A stretch of DNA of 64,000 nucleotides from Hirudo medicinalis (Eukaryota; Annelida; Clitellata; Hirudinida; Hirudinidae), in NCBI GenBank assembly GCA_011800805.1, contig MPNW01000024.1, positions 223,429-287,428 on the forward strand, given 5' to 3'. How positions within the stretch are numbered: the first letter of the stretch is position 1; each line of letters starts with the position of its first letter. Positions 48,014 to 60,941 of this stretch are shown piece after piece. Below the pieces are notes generated by a model. That model ran no database searches. It had not been told where the DNA came from and saw nothing but the letters and a program-made list of their open reading frames with translations. The position numbers were made by a program, and so were the translations under genes.

Positions 48014-51000
48014 TTATCCTAATGAGATAAAGATTATCAAAGTCGCTACCGCCAGCACGCAAGCGGCCACACGTAGCCTTGGAGAGTCAGATGAGGGAAG
48101 GTAATTGATTGAAAAGCTCTTACTTTTAAATTCATCTTTGTCTGAAGTGATAAGAAGTTCGATGCTGTTGCAGTCTTTGCAAAGAGGAGCGATGCAGGTT
48201 ATGTGCTCATTCGACTCGTAACTGGCATCGACTTTTAACGTTCCGAATTTGCATTTCGGATATTTGCATATGGCGCTTTCAAAGTTGCGTCCGAATATAT
48301 GTACTTTGGTGCCTTGCCAAACGCTGTTTGGAAACACACGATGAATTGTCGGAACTTGGGACGAGTTAAGGTTGTATTTGCAAGCAATAATTTTCATCTT
48401 TGCTATGTATTCATTCCAGCTAGGTCGCCACTTTTTCTCGATGGCATCAGATTTTTCCGCTTCAGTCATGCCTGAATACAGTAAAGAGTTAAGAGCGATC
48501 TGTTTCAAATCTCCCAGGTTCAGTCCCCATCCTAGGTAAACCATGTACCAATCAACCGTAACGTTGTCGTAGCCAAATGTTCCAGGATCATCTGGAGCGA
48601 GAACTATAGGAATTCCTTCCTTGTAAAGAATTTGGCCATGATGATTCCTAATGTCTGCTTCCATTGCCAATATCTAAAACAATTGTGAATTACTAAAATA
48701 AAAAAGATTTCTAGTTAAAATATTTCAAAATACAATTTACTATCATTAATAATGTATGACATTCTCTAATTAGTGAAATCTATTTATTTGAATGCTGGAT
48801 AAGATTTAAGTTTTCAGTTACTGGAGTAAATGTAAAATCTCAAGAGTTTCTATATTTATCACTGCAACTTCTCACCAACTTCCGAGTGCTCTGGAACCAC
48901 ATAACATAGTTTTAGAACAATTAACAAAACTATTTCAACACCTTTCCTTTTTTTTACCATTGTTCTCTAGACAAACATTTTCTTGAGAAAGTCCAATTGA
49001 AGCTGCAATTTCAGCCTCTGCGGTTGCAATCGAAACAGATGCTTGTCTTTGACTGAACCAAGAGACAGACCTTCTGCAAAATGACAAATGACCCTAGTTG
49101 TAGACTGAGTTGCTAAGTCTCCAGCATGATCTGCATCACTGCAAGCCTCCAGACCTTTGACTAATTCAGCTTGATATTTGATACCATGACTCATTGTCCC
49201 TTGAAGGTATCTGAAAATCCTCTTGACTTTCATAACATCATCTTCTGTTGGATTCTCTAAAGATCTTGATGCAGCTCCAACTGACTAAGCAATTTTTCTT
49301 CTTACTATTTTCTGTTCATTGTTTGTTATTTTAGGAGCAATCCAAATAAAAGCATAAAAAAAAAAACAATATCTGGTCCCGTACCTACCATCAAATTCAT
49401 CAATGCTCCAACTGCAGATCGATAAGGAATTTACTCTCTGCCTTCTCTGTTTCAATATTCTGTGAGCTTTTGATGATTGGAATACCTATAGGATTTGCAT
49501 TCTCCATGTTGAACTTCAGAATTTTCTTGATGAAGCCCTTCTGAGATATCTCGATTCCATCTTTTTCTCATGCAATTTCTAACCCTAAGTAGAACTTGGC
49601 TTCTGTACAAGATATCTGGAATGACTTCTTCAAATCTGTCAAAAATTGCTGAACATCTTTGTTTATACTAGCAATAAGACCGTCATCAACATGCAAAACC
49701 AGAATCAGTTTTCTTCCATTTTGGTTTTGTGATGTATAAGCATGGATCAGCAAAGCTTGATTTAAAACCTTCCAACATCTTGGAGCTTACTTTAAACTGT
49801 AATGAACAGCAGTAGACACATCAAATTGCAACCAGTACAACTTATCTCTAACTGCTACACTAATCACAGATCTGATAGTTGACAGTTTTGATAATAGGCT
49901 AGAAGTTTCTGAAAAATCTCTAAACTGATTGATGTAGAGACTGTTGATTTCAACAAAACATCTTTGTCAAATCTCACATCTCTTGATATCTTGTTATCTC
50001 CACTTTCTTGATGCCAAAGCCTATAAGAATCATCTCCATTGCATCCAATTAATACACACTTGAGAGCTTTCTTATCAAGCTTTTTCCTCTGTTGTTTAGG
50101 AATGTGAGTGTAGCATAGCATGTTGTTCCTAACACATTCAAATGCTTAATTGATGGCTTCTTGCCAAAGCTCAAATGGTGACTTTCCTCCAACACCTGAA
50201 ACTCCTGTCCTGTGTATGATGTAAACTTGATGAAAACTTGAGTCTGTGAGCTTTTCCATAGATACAGTGTTTACAGATTTCATTGTCTGCTCGAACTTTA
50301 ATTCCAAGCTCTCTTTCAATGAGTTTCTTTATGTGGTGCTTGTTCTGATGAGTTTGGGATTTTGTTCTGAGTGCTGCCTTGAACAGTCCTCCTTCAAATT
50401 CTCTGTTCCCAACCATCACAATTCTCCCAATGATTTTGAAATGACACAAGGTAGGTCTCGAAAGAAAGCAACTATCTTTATTCTTGTCATGTGCAGCAGT
50501 CGCTGAGAACAACGTTCGAGAAATGTTTGGAACATACCAAATGTTCCACAGTTTCTTCTGATGCCATCTTCTTTTAATGAACATCTCAACAGGAACTGTG
50601 CCTTCTCCTACTGCTTCTAAGTTTCCTTTAGCAGTTTATGATCTCTCTTTTTTCATTGAATTCTCTAAATTCTTTGAAAATCTGCCAATCTTTGGTCACA
50701 TGAACAGTTGCTCGCTCCATTGTCTACAAACCAGTCAGACTCCTTCTCAATTCTAAATTGATTAGTCACTGAAACAAAGGACTCAACAGTCATTGCTTCT
50801 CTAAGCTTTTGTTACTTCTTTTCTGACTGATGGTCTGCCATCTTTAATCCACCTTTAACAATTTTTTATGAAGTGTCCCTTTTCATTGCAGTAAAAACAT
50901 CTGTTTACTCTGCTTTTGTTGACTAGCTTTTTTTGTCATGGTTGACTGCTAAAGCTTCTGGCTTTAACTCATTCTGATCCTTATTCCTTATTCCTCTTTA

Positions 51001-54000
51001 ACTCTCTTTGGAATTAACACAATTCAGTTGTGAGTCTCTCAATTGACCTCTCTTCCGTGCTCAACATTTTCCAACTTGTAACAAAAGACAAATATTCTTT
51101 TGGTAGAGAGTTCAAGATCTTCAAAATCAGAAGAATTTCTGGTAACTCTGGTAAATTCTGCACTGAAGTCATTGAACAAGGTCTTCAACCGTGACAGATG
51201 GATTGTCATCTCTTGATCCATCTCAATACTAACAAAGAAATGCATCCCAAGACTATAAAGTCGATCGTTAGAATTTCCATAATATAACCTCTCCTGTTCA
51301 AGCCACATCTCTCTCGCCGAACGAAATCTCCTCGCCATAACAAGAATTTCAGTTGACATGTGTGACGTAAGAATCGGAAGTGATGCAACTTCTGCTTTGT
51401 TGAATGCCTCCAGTTCACTTCTGAAATGATTAATCGCTTCATCAGCAGCACCGACGGCTGGTTTGATCAGGTATATTTAATCGACCATCGATTATTTCGA
51501 AAGCATTCTTTACTTCTCACAGCTTGATCATTATTCAGAATTTCCATGTGTTCCAGTTTCGCTTTCCGCTGAGATGTTCAATCTGCTGTCTACTAATCTC
51601 TATTGTCTCGTTTAGGGTGTCTGGGCCAGGGCCGGATTAGGGGGGGGGGGGGCGAAAGGACCCCGGCCCCGGGGCACCCATCAAGAGGGGCCTCCCACCA
51701 ATATAGTCTTTCGAAAAAATTACACAAATACGTAATCATAACTAGGAACTGGTTATGCTTCTCTCACTCTCTAATGGATGTGTTTACTACTTCACTTACA
51801 GATTGATGTGTTTAAATGAAGCAAAATCTGAGTCTTCTCAGCTTTCGTCTATTGGATTCTGTGATTGAAAACATTCACAAGAATGTCTATATAGTCATGA
51901 GCAGTCAACGGAACATTGAAGGCTACGATTGCTTTCAATAGTCAATAGGAGGTTAAAAGCAATTGGGCGAAATGATACGGAGCCGACACAACAGGTCGAG
52001 CGTCTAGAGCAGTACTGGAGACCAGTGTTGAAACGAGTAGTCAGTGTTATCAAATTTATTGCCGAGTATGACTGAGCATTTAGAGGAGACAACGAATAGG
52101 TTGGATCACCTAGAAATGGAAACTTTCTGGGTTTTCTTGAACTCATCGCCCAGTACGCCACTTTCTTGCACAGCATATCGCAACTCAAGCCAATTGTGAA
52201 ACACATACTATCTGTCATCTACAATAATGAAAGAGCTTGTCAGTGTAATGGGTGATAAAGTCCTCGGAGAAATCATTTCTCGAGTTAAGAAATCAAAGTA
52301 CTACTCCATATCTTTGGATTCTATAGCCCATGCAGCCCACATTGTCCAACTGGCCCTTGTATTGAGGTACATGGAAAAAGATGGCCCAGCTTTGTAATAT
52401 TCATGGCAAACAAAGGCCATGGCGCTCAAGAGATGTTCAATGCCTTGATGGAATTTGATGGAAAGATCTGGGAAACTGCCGCGGACTAAGCTCCTACAAT
52501 GCATCTGCAATGAGTGGTAAGTACAATGGTCTACAAGCCAAAGTGAGAGAGAAGAACAGTCTTGCATCCTGGATTCCTTGTATAACACATTCTTTAAACT
52601 TGGTTTGGAAAACTGCTGTAAAATGCTATGCATTTTTTTAATTCCTTGAAAAGCTGTTCGTCTTATTCACAATTTCAACGCATCGGCATCAACTTTTGAC
52701 TGAGGTTTCGAAACATTCATCGTTGATTCGTCATTGACTCTCAAACGTGTCACAACAACGCGTTGGTCCCGCAGAGCTGACGCAACGAAGGCACTTAAGC
52801 AGGACTACCAGCAGATTAAGGATGTACTGAAACAAATTGATGACATTGAAGAAAAAGGGTGTGTACGTTGTGAAGCAAAAGGACTGTTAAGACAGATAAA
52901 TCATCTTGAAACAGGTATTTACAGCATCTTCTGGAATGATATCCTGCAAAGAACAGACGCTTACTAATAAAAATCTACAACAAATGAAATGAAAAACGCA
53001 AAACTCAATCTAAATACTGCTTTAGCGTCACTGACCAGCTTGAAAAACTATGCAGAATGTGGAAGTCCACAAAAACAATAAACGCAGTAAAAATGTATTA
53101 AAATAAAGCTACTTTTTTTTTTAACAATTCGACCCATAAATTGCGAGTGAGAAGTGAGAAGAGTCCAGTTTTCGTGTGGACATCATATATGGATGGCCCC
53201 TAAAGTGGAGTTGGGAAGGGGGGCCTGCCTTCCAAGCGGGCCCCAGGCCTCCCACAGGCTTAATCCGGCACTGGCCCATAATCTATCGAAAATTATGGAA
53301 GTAAACGGAAAACAACAGTTAATAGTTTAATAAACAACCGAATATAACTGCCAACTTTAAGCAGTTAAGGAACTTGGCCACAATCTTTCTACAACAAAGT
53401 TTCTATCGACAACTTCACCACGACAAGCTACTCGCTGCAACTTCTCACCAACTTCCGAGTGCTCCGGAACCACATAACATAGTTTTAGAACAATTAACAA
53501 AACTATTTCAACAGGTCCATTCAGTCCACTCTCCCCTATTTACTTTGAAAGTCTTGAAGTTGTAACAATGCCAGATTAAAAAACGCCAGCGATGTTCAAT
53601 GTTTAATATTTTATTAACTAAATTAATATATTTTTAAAACACCAACTATTAAAAATAATCTTTTAATTACCTGATTGCTGACAACGCAAATTTCGACTGC
53701 AGTCTTTCTGGATTTCATAACCTCTTTGAGGAACGGTTTTTTGATGAAGCCAATTCCATGTCCAACTCGCTCGGCCATTAGAATGAGATTGTCGTAACCG
53801 TTTTGGAGAGTCGGAACCAAATCGCCTGGAAAGGAAGAGGTGAGCAGATCGTCTGGCCAACTTGTTTCAACGGAATGAAGGTATAGAGGTAGTCGAGACT
53901 TCCCATTCTCATGGAGTGATAAGTAATTGTCCAGGTAATACATGGATGAGTAGCCGGCGTCTTCTTCACCGACTGCGTCGAATCCAATGACATGTTCTGG

Positions 54001-57000
54001 ATACTTCTCGTGCAACATCAGAGTTGTATTCATAATTTTATCGAACATTTCGAAATCCATGAACCTGACAGCATAAGATATGCGCCTGTGGCCAATAAAG
54101 CGAGGATTGCTCTCCATAAATTGCCTTGCCGTTTCTTTAGCGACCTGAACTTCATATTCGTATGTAAAGTCAAAAAACGATTTTCCATTCGTTTCATTAC
54201 TTGCGCCAGATTTATCCAACTTATAAAGCGGAAGCTCCCATCCTAAACTTCTCCTGGTCTCCAAATAAGTGATGCCTTCGGACAGACTTTGATTAAACAT
54301 GGCCAGGAGGTACTGATTCTTGATATTAATATTGGATATGAGTTGGACTGATGCCCTTTCCCAGAGGGGGTTTATAAGAGTCCATCTCTGCGAAGCATCT
54401 GTCGGATTGTTGCTGGCATTCGTGGTCATCAGACCTAACAGTGTGTTCATCTCTAACAACTTTTCTTTGGAGAGACCTGAATCTTTAACCTGCAAAAATT
54501 AATTAATCAATCTCTGGTCAATCAACTGACGTTGGCAGACAGGTGAAGCAATAAAAATTATTAGCAGAAGAGAGAACCATAGGAGCAAACCCAGAACCAA
54601 AATTCTGCTCCAAACCGCACAACAGATGCAATTCGTATGAATTTTTAAATAACAAATTAAGGAACTTCCCTCACTTTAACCCATTTCTTATCGGTAGGCG
54701 GGTTTACAAAGAAATCCATCATCCACGCGTTTGGGCTGCTCTCATCCATAACGATGTACAAGCAGTCGAAGTCATCAGAACTCCACACGATGTCAAAGAG
54801 AAGCCTCTTGCTCAGCTGATGGTCTGTGACGGTGGAATAGACTATTCAATTAAAACAGAGTAGTAAAGAATAATGAAAGCTATGAAATGTAGGATTTGAT
54901 TTGACTTTTCTTTAAGTAAGTAAAGCTTGGATACATTTTGTGAAGTGATTTATAATTTAAAAAAAAGTAGATTCCTTGCAAGATGTAGTCATCGTTACAA
55001 AGCTTGTTTACCTCTAATTTTTTCCAGCATAAAATGTAAGCATGCTATCTAATGAATGCTTATCAATCAATCAATTAGATTTTCTGTCGAAACATTGCAT
55101 TTTAGCCCATTAGAAATTATTACTTGATGTTTTAAATTTACTTGCACGTTGAATTGTCTGATAAAATGTTTGACGAAGTTTTTGAATGTTTGTAACTTCA
55201 TTGATGTTATAACCCGTGCATGACTGACATGACTTGCATTTTATTAGGAAATGTTGTCAGCCACGTTTTCGTGAATTTAAGGCCTACAAGCGTAACTTGT
55301 TATCATTGGTTACAATTTTAAAATTTTCTCATTTATCTAAGTAAGGCTACTCGTTACTTAGCTTAGTTAAGTTGAATTCAAAGGATGTAAGGATCGTTTG
55401 TCTGCACACATCTTTAGCAAAAGAGAGCAAAAATACACCCAGAACATCCAGACTTAGCTCATAATTCGTAACACTGACCAAAAATCAAAAGAGCATCTAT
55501 AAATTGTCAACGTTATTGTTGTATTTTTTGCAATGTGACAAAGGGCACAATCCTTCTTTTGCATATTTCACGATGTAATTTGTTGTGATGTGCTACTCAA
55601 AAGTGACCCGATGCGAAATAGTTTGCAAACACATACATGTAATTATGAAGCCTCGCGCAGCCAAAGTTGACTTCTACTGTTACTGTTACTGCAAATAAAC
55701 GTTCTTCTTATCGCGAGTGTGAAATCTGCTTTAATCTCCCATAATTGAATAAATCGAAAAATTAAAAAAACGAAATTAGATTAAAAATCAACCGTTAAAA
55801 GATACAAATGCGTATAATATATTGAAAGATTTACAATAAATAGAGGTATTTGGTAATTATGTTTCAATAATTATTTTTAAATATTATCAATATTACATAC
55901 TTAACATATATTATAATTAAATGTTTATCGCGATTTTTAATTTAAAACCCGAAAATTAAAGTTGAGCAGAATAATTTTACAAAACAACGTGTGTAAAATT
56001 TGTACTGTCGGCAATTTTAGAATGCATTTAAAATTAATTTTGAATATTTAGGTGACAAATAGCAAAAATGGCATAAAAATCGATTAAAATTCATCCGATA
56101 AAGATGTAACCATAAGAAATATTTTATAACGCTGCAAATAGTTTGTAGTAGAAATTTAGCAAAGTTTTTATATCTAAGATTTTATTTTTATTAGAATTCC
56201 TAATAATACGATTTAATGCTACAAAATATTTGCCATATTGTCAAGTATTTCCAATAATTATATCTTTATCTTTATTTTAAAATATTACACGCATTTGTAA
56301 CTTTAACGATTGATTTTTAATCTCATTATGGTTTTTTTTATTTTTAGATTTATTCAATTAAGGCAGATTGAAAAAAAAAAAACAACCAGCTTTCAAACTC
56401 GTGTCCTTATCTTTACCGAGTTATTTAAACAGACATTTGAACATATGCTAACATGACAAACATTAAATGGAGATCGTGTCAAACAGAATTTTAAAGGCTC
56501 GACGCCGTGACTTTGTGACTAAAAGTTTTAAATAAATAACAAATAGCAAACACGACCGATAAAATAAAATAATAATAGTAATAATAACATCAACAACAAC
56601 AACAACAATAATAATATTAATAACAATAATAATTTTTTGTAGATGCGTTGCTCAACATATCGTAAAATCCAGTTTTCGCCCATATTTCAGTTGATTGTAG
56701 TCTTCCAATTTATCTTTGATATGGAAAAATCAATTTATTCATTTACAAGCAGACCATTACATGCAGGGAGACAGAGAGTCATCGGAACTCTGACAACGCT
56801 TAGAAAGCAAGTAGAAACAATCAAGAAGACAATGAGGACATGGGCAGTAGGGTGGGGCAACCCACCATTGTTTTAATCAGACAATAATAAATTGATGCTC
56901 CATGATCTACTGATCAATAAAATATATTACTTTCATATATTATTTCATGTCTAGGGGTCGCAACTTTTTGTTAATTATTCACTTTAATTTGGATCACTGA

Positions 57001-59394
57001 TTTTGGATTGTCTGGGATTTGAAATCAAAAATATTTTTCTTTTCAACCCATTCTAATTCGTCTTAAACGAAGTGTCGATTTCAAATAATAGCATTACAAA
57101 ATTGAAAGGGCAATTCAGTGTATCAGCATTTTGAATCGACTATGCGACATGGAGCAAACGATATCATAATCATAACCATCATATCAAAATCATAATCATC
57201 GTTTGGCCCAAAAATAATCGAGTCAAACTCGTTCTCCTCAATCCCAGCCTTACCAGCTCTGAATGCCTGAGGCAACTGCACTGGTTACCTATACGCCTTC
57301 GCATCATCTTTAGAATCTCATTAATCACCTATCGCACTCTAGCTACATCCAATCCACCCTATCTCAACATCTCATTCACCGCTGCCAAATCCCCTTCCAC
57401 CTTCGTTCATCTTCCGCAATTCATCTTCACCAACCAGTCCGTAGATCATCCTTCGTCAATCGAGGCTTCACCTTTCTGGAACGACCTTCCCCCCATCATT
57501 CCGTCTCGACCTAGACTTGAACTCTTCAAGCGTCAGATGAAGACCCATTTATTCAAGAAAGCATTTAACCGAGAACCAAGGCGCCTCTGACGTTATGCGT
57601 AAGGCGTCATATAAATGAACTATTATTAATGTTATTATTATTACTATTATTATAGCAACAACAACAACAACAACATGCCTGAGCAATGAATAATTTTTAT
57701 CTTTATTTAATTTTTTAATTTGTAAATTTCACTATTTCAAATTCTATCTTATATATAAAACCAATATTCACAAATAATAACTTTAATTATTTCCAGATTA
57801 AATACTTTATTTTACTAATTAATTATATATTACTAATTAATTAAAATATTTAATATATTATATAATATATTTAAAATATTAAAATAATTTCATTACAGAC
57901 GCCACTGCAACCATAACACAGACCTTCGTGTGAGTGTAGATTGCCGCCTTTGGGCAGCTCCTTTAAATAGGAGTAAAGTTCAGTCATCTGGACAGGCTGC
58001 AGCATCTTCTCGATCGGTTTGGACGGAGGAAAGTTGTCTTTTCCAAAAAACTGCATGTCCTTCCACTTGTGGTATGCCAAGAAGTTATCCACGATCTTTT
58101 CGTCCTGGAAAGATCATCAACATCACCATAATTATTATTATTCCATTTCATTGGGTAATATCTAATTCATTCTCATGTATGTTTATTGCTGGGGCTTGAA
58201 AAAATCCTTGAGCATGTGAAAGAATTTGAAAAGTTAGGTGCAAACATGCACTTTTTAACGAAATGATGAATTAGGAACAGTGTTTTTCGATGCTCAGAAT
58301 AAAACTCTTGAATCATTGTCATTTGGAGCAATGACAAATGCTCGTTTGCCGTAATTAATAGCAATTAAAAGACATTTTTAAATTTTATTTTAATTAAAAC
58401 GATCTACCGCAAATTTGTTTTTCAATTGTGATAGGGAAATAAATAATGGATATAATAACAGTATTCATAATCGAATTCATAATCACAATGCCATCTTAAT
58501 AACGTAAAGAAAAGAAATCATTCGTAAATTTAAAAATTAACAAGTGATCTGCGGATTTGAAGGCTCGAACGCAACTGCAATCATAATCGATAACCTTGAT
58601 TAATCGAAAAAATTCGACCTTATCAAAAAACTCCTTTTATTTATAAACTGATAAACAAGACGGATTAATAATTTTCTTAAGTAAAAATAGAGCGCTACAA
58701 CTGACTGAGATTTAACTTTTGAAATATTTTTTGAAATTTGGGATTTTGGTGGAAACAGTTGCAATCATCGGTGTGGAAGAAATCAAGAAGATAACAAAAT
58801 ACATCGAGCAGATTTTGAGGTTCATTTTCCCCAGAATTTCACCGCTCACATTATCGAGTTCAATTAAACATTATGGTGATAATAAATTTTGCAGACCACT
58901 TAGAATTTTTTTTAAGCCACAAAATTAAAATTTTTTTGAAATTCAAATGTTTATCTCGCTCCGATCAAAACATGCCAACATGAGGTCAATTCAAATGAAT
59001 GAGAGAAAGCCGCATAAAAACCCGTCTTGAATAGCTTGGGTGAGGCATTTGAAGGATTTTGTTCATATCGTGCTGAGATATTGATTAGTGAATAGCGAAA
59101 TTGATTAAGCTTTCCTTAAAAATATTTGGACTGCTGCTTTCCACAATGTCATTAGGACGTTTTAGACACAATCTTCAATTATAAGTACGAATGCTAGGCA
59201 AATTTTTAGATGAATTCATGATGCATCTGAATGAATTCTGAAGCATTTTGTTGCTCGTCGCTTGCGAGTTTTACATCATTTTCTGTAAATTTTGTATTAC
59301 CGAATAATCTGCTTCAGCCACTACGTCATTCTTTTATCGATTAAGCAAGTCATTGTCAGACTTGACTTTCGAATGTGTAACATACTCTAAAATA

Positions 59395-59445
<51 letters not shown>

Positions 59446-60098
59446 TAATACACCCACTAAAGGACATCAGTTTAAACTTAGGCCCGACTTTTGCTCAATA
59501 GAGAGTACTAAATTTTTTTTCACTAATCGCATATTCAAAATTTGGAACTCTCCCCAATAACATCGTTAACAACTACAGTCGATTCACCTGCCTCATCAAT
59601 GAACACGATCTTACTCCCTTCCTTTTGTACAAATGACATGTTAGTCACACCTCTCGGATAAATTTTCTTGTTTGTTTGCTTGTGAGCAGGTAAGAGTCAC
59701 TTGATCTCTGCTCACTTTTGAAATAAATAAATAAAAATAAATATACACTTGGCATAGCCTTTAAAATATACACAAAAATTTGCCGAGTGGGTTACTTTCC
59801 TACATACGGCAGTAATGGCAAAGGTCATAATGTGTCATGTTCGAAACCCAGCCTGCACTGCCACGAATAATAAAAATTCTCAATCGATTAATACAACTTA
59901 TCATTGAAATATTTTGAAATTCACCTCGGATAATTTCCAGTTCCTATTCTCGAATATTTTTTCAGCTTCAAGGAGATCATCTCTACTTCTGAAGTGCTCC
60001 ATCTCATTTCTCGGAAACTTGGAGACCATTTGCAGTGGGATTGCAGAAATCCAACAGTCCAGCCAGAGGAAATAAATAAGGCCAAAATGTCTTTCCAT
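48014..60098 (-). CDS. ADA2: Secreted/GPI-anchored adenosine deaminase 2 / ADGF with C-terminal IPT/TIG-like domain, copy 2
   Basis: Second ADA2/ADGF gene, opposite orientation to copy 1. Exons: 60098-59925 (signal peptide), 58104-57924, 54823-54675, 54489-53671, 48673-48014; 660 aa. Exon 2 has exactly the length of its copy 1 counterpart (181), and all intron phases are the same, so the two are duplicates. Active-site landmarks are intact: HSH at 115-117, HSVET (His 373, Glu 376), VGHG (His 412), APDDP. The IPT/TIG-like domain follows: GTKVHIFGRNFE, CKFG, NEHITCIAP, FSINYLP. The protein ends in a Ser/Pro hinge and about 20 hydrophobic residues with no basic tail (CVLAVATLIIFISLG), as in GPI-attachment signals. 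The gene spans 12 kb because introns 2 and 4 took in transposons. Confidence 0.92.
48862..51616 (-). mobile_element. Degenerate Ty1/Copia retrotransposon, main body, in ADA2 copy 2 intron 4
   Basis: Read on the minus strand from high to low coordinates: gag-like ORF (51359-51039), CCHC zinc knuckle CFYCNEKGHFIKNC (about 50905-50860), aspartic protease FVDNGAS (about 50740), GAG-pre-integrase Cys/His module (50584-50171, ending CKHCIYGKAH), integrase C-terminal end (50121-49864), reverse transcriptase LHVDDG (about 49700; usual form YVDD) and RNase H (49233-48967, RIFRYLQGT and SDADHAGD). This order (integrase before RT) defines Copia. Stops and frameshifts separate every domain, so it is inactive. 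A 79-bp repeat at 48862-48940, starting TGTTGAAATAG on this strand, matches 53435-53513 with one difference and represents the LTR edges. Confidence 0.85.
51617..53276 (+). mobile_element. ZMYM1-like hAT-type DNA transposon nested inside the Copia element
   Basis: Ends are inverted copies: TGGGCCAGGGCCGGATTAGG near 51617 and the inverse of TTAATCCGGCACTGGCCCA ending at 53276. Decayed plus-strand coding shows the TTF-type/ZMYM1-like transposase (DUF4371 group): KGNFLGFLELIAQYA (about 52110), YNASAMSGKYNGLQAKV (about 52490), THSLNLVWKTA (about 52590), VTTTRWSRRADATKALKQDY (52746 on) and LLRQINHLETGIYSIFWNDIL. Many stops make it inactive. No matching 8-base flanks were found, so borders may be off by a few bases. 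A G13 run lies at its left end. Confidence 0.75.
53277..53513 (-). mobile_element. 5' LTR portion of the Copia element, cut off by the nested hAT
   Basis: Begins (minus strand) TGTTGAAATAG at 53513. The first 79 bases match the repeat at 48862-48940 with one mismatch. The 3' copy appears deleted after this stretch, sharing only a short further phrase (ATAGAAACT). The remainder to 53277 is presumed LTR/leader. Confidence 0.55.
54824..57199. other. ADA2 copy 2 intron 2, AT-rich part
   Basis: Very AT-rich intronic sequence. No exon or complete element seen. A run of ATA/ACA triplets lies at about 56560-56640. A 77-codon chance ORF at 56643-56876 shows no known motif. Confidence 0.45.
57200..57655 (+). 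mobile_element. Non-LTR retrotransposon 3' fragment with (ATT)n tail, second copy
   Basis: Same family as 35880-36425: the phrase 'CCAGCTCTGAATGCCTGA..CAACTGCACTGGTT.CC.ATACGCCTTCG.ATCATCTTTA' is shared, it extends closer to the intact ORF end (RPRLELFKRQMKTHLFKKAF), and it ends TAAGGCGTCATATAAATGAAC plus ATT repeats. Lies in ADA2 copy 2 intron 2, inserted antisense to the gene. Confidence 0.75.
59402..59444. repeat. (AAT)n microsatellite
   Basis: About 14 AAT units in ADA2 copy 2 intron 1. Confidence 0.92.
59815..59870 (+). repeat. Short repeat shared with 32479-32524
   Basis: GTCATAATGTGTCATGTTCG and the following AACCCAGCCTGCACTGCC are the reverse complement of the 32.5-kb copy with few differences. 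The GGTTTCGAAC-like box suggests a tRNA-derived SINE piece. Confidence 0.5.
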
Positions 60099-60941
60099 TG
60101 TAACTGACTTTCAATAACGAATTATAACTTTAAATTATGCCACACTTTTTTTTATTTTCTGAATAGTACGATTCTAAAAGGTAACCTTAGAAGAAAGAAA
60201 GTAATTTTGAAGAACTTTGCAGAAGCTTCTTGTTAAGCCTCTGGTTAAATGGGTTTTCAAGCTCGCTTACAATGGCGTAAGCGCTTATATTGTACTAATC
60301 TGTGACGTGTCTAAATTTGTAATATCTTTTTGTTGTATCCTTACTTTTAAAATGTGTTCTTTGCAATTAATTAATTAAAACATTCGGCTTTATTTTAATT
60401 TTTATATTCTCAAGCTAAGATTAGCTGCGCAAAATAAAGCACAACTTTGCAGCAACGGAGCGACCAAAAATTACATTAAGTAAAGACAAAATATTCTTCA
60501 TTTGAAACAATAGTTTCAATGACTTAAAATGTTTTTCAAGAATTTCGGTCATAAAGTCATTTGGCAACTCACTAATCAGATAAACTTTAACTGTGAAGGC
60601 AATTTATGGAGATGTAATTAATTGCAAATTTATTTAATAACATGTCATACTTCGGCAATACAGTCTGAAATTAGTACAATTAAATTAAAATTACAGTTGA
60701 AAATAAAATTAAAAACAAACAAAAAAGCTAAATAGAAATTTATATAAAATATTAAATGCAATTTCATTAATTTCTGAAATTTGAATAAATAAAAGTTTAT
60801 TTCTTTAATATTTATGGTCTTTTTAATTTTCAAAATGGAACGTCTGGCTTGAAATTCCTATGAAACAACACAACACTAACTATTTCTTCATCAAGAAATC
60901 TCATATTTGAGACATTTGGCAACAAAGCAAGACCCAACAAT
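60099..60941. other. Divergent spacer between ADA2 copy 2 (-) and PABPN1-like gene (+)
   Basis: AT-rich, no exon recognised. Should hold both promoters. Confidence 0.5.

Noticed and set aside
50246..50506. Plus-strand ORF opposite the Copia pol
   Set aside because: Antisense shadow of the GAG-pre-integrase region.
51640..51652. G13 run considered as a quadruplex or assembly artefact
   Set aside because: It lies at the degenerate end of the nested hAT; a homopolymer alone does not show a function.
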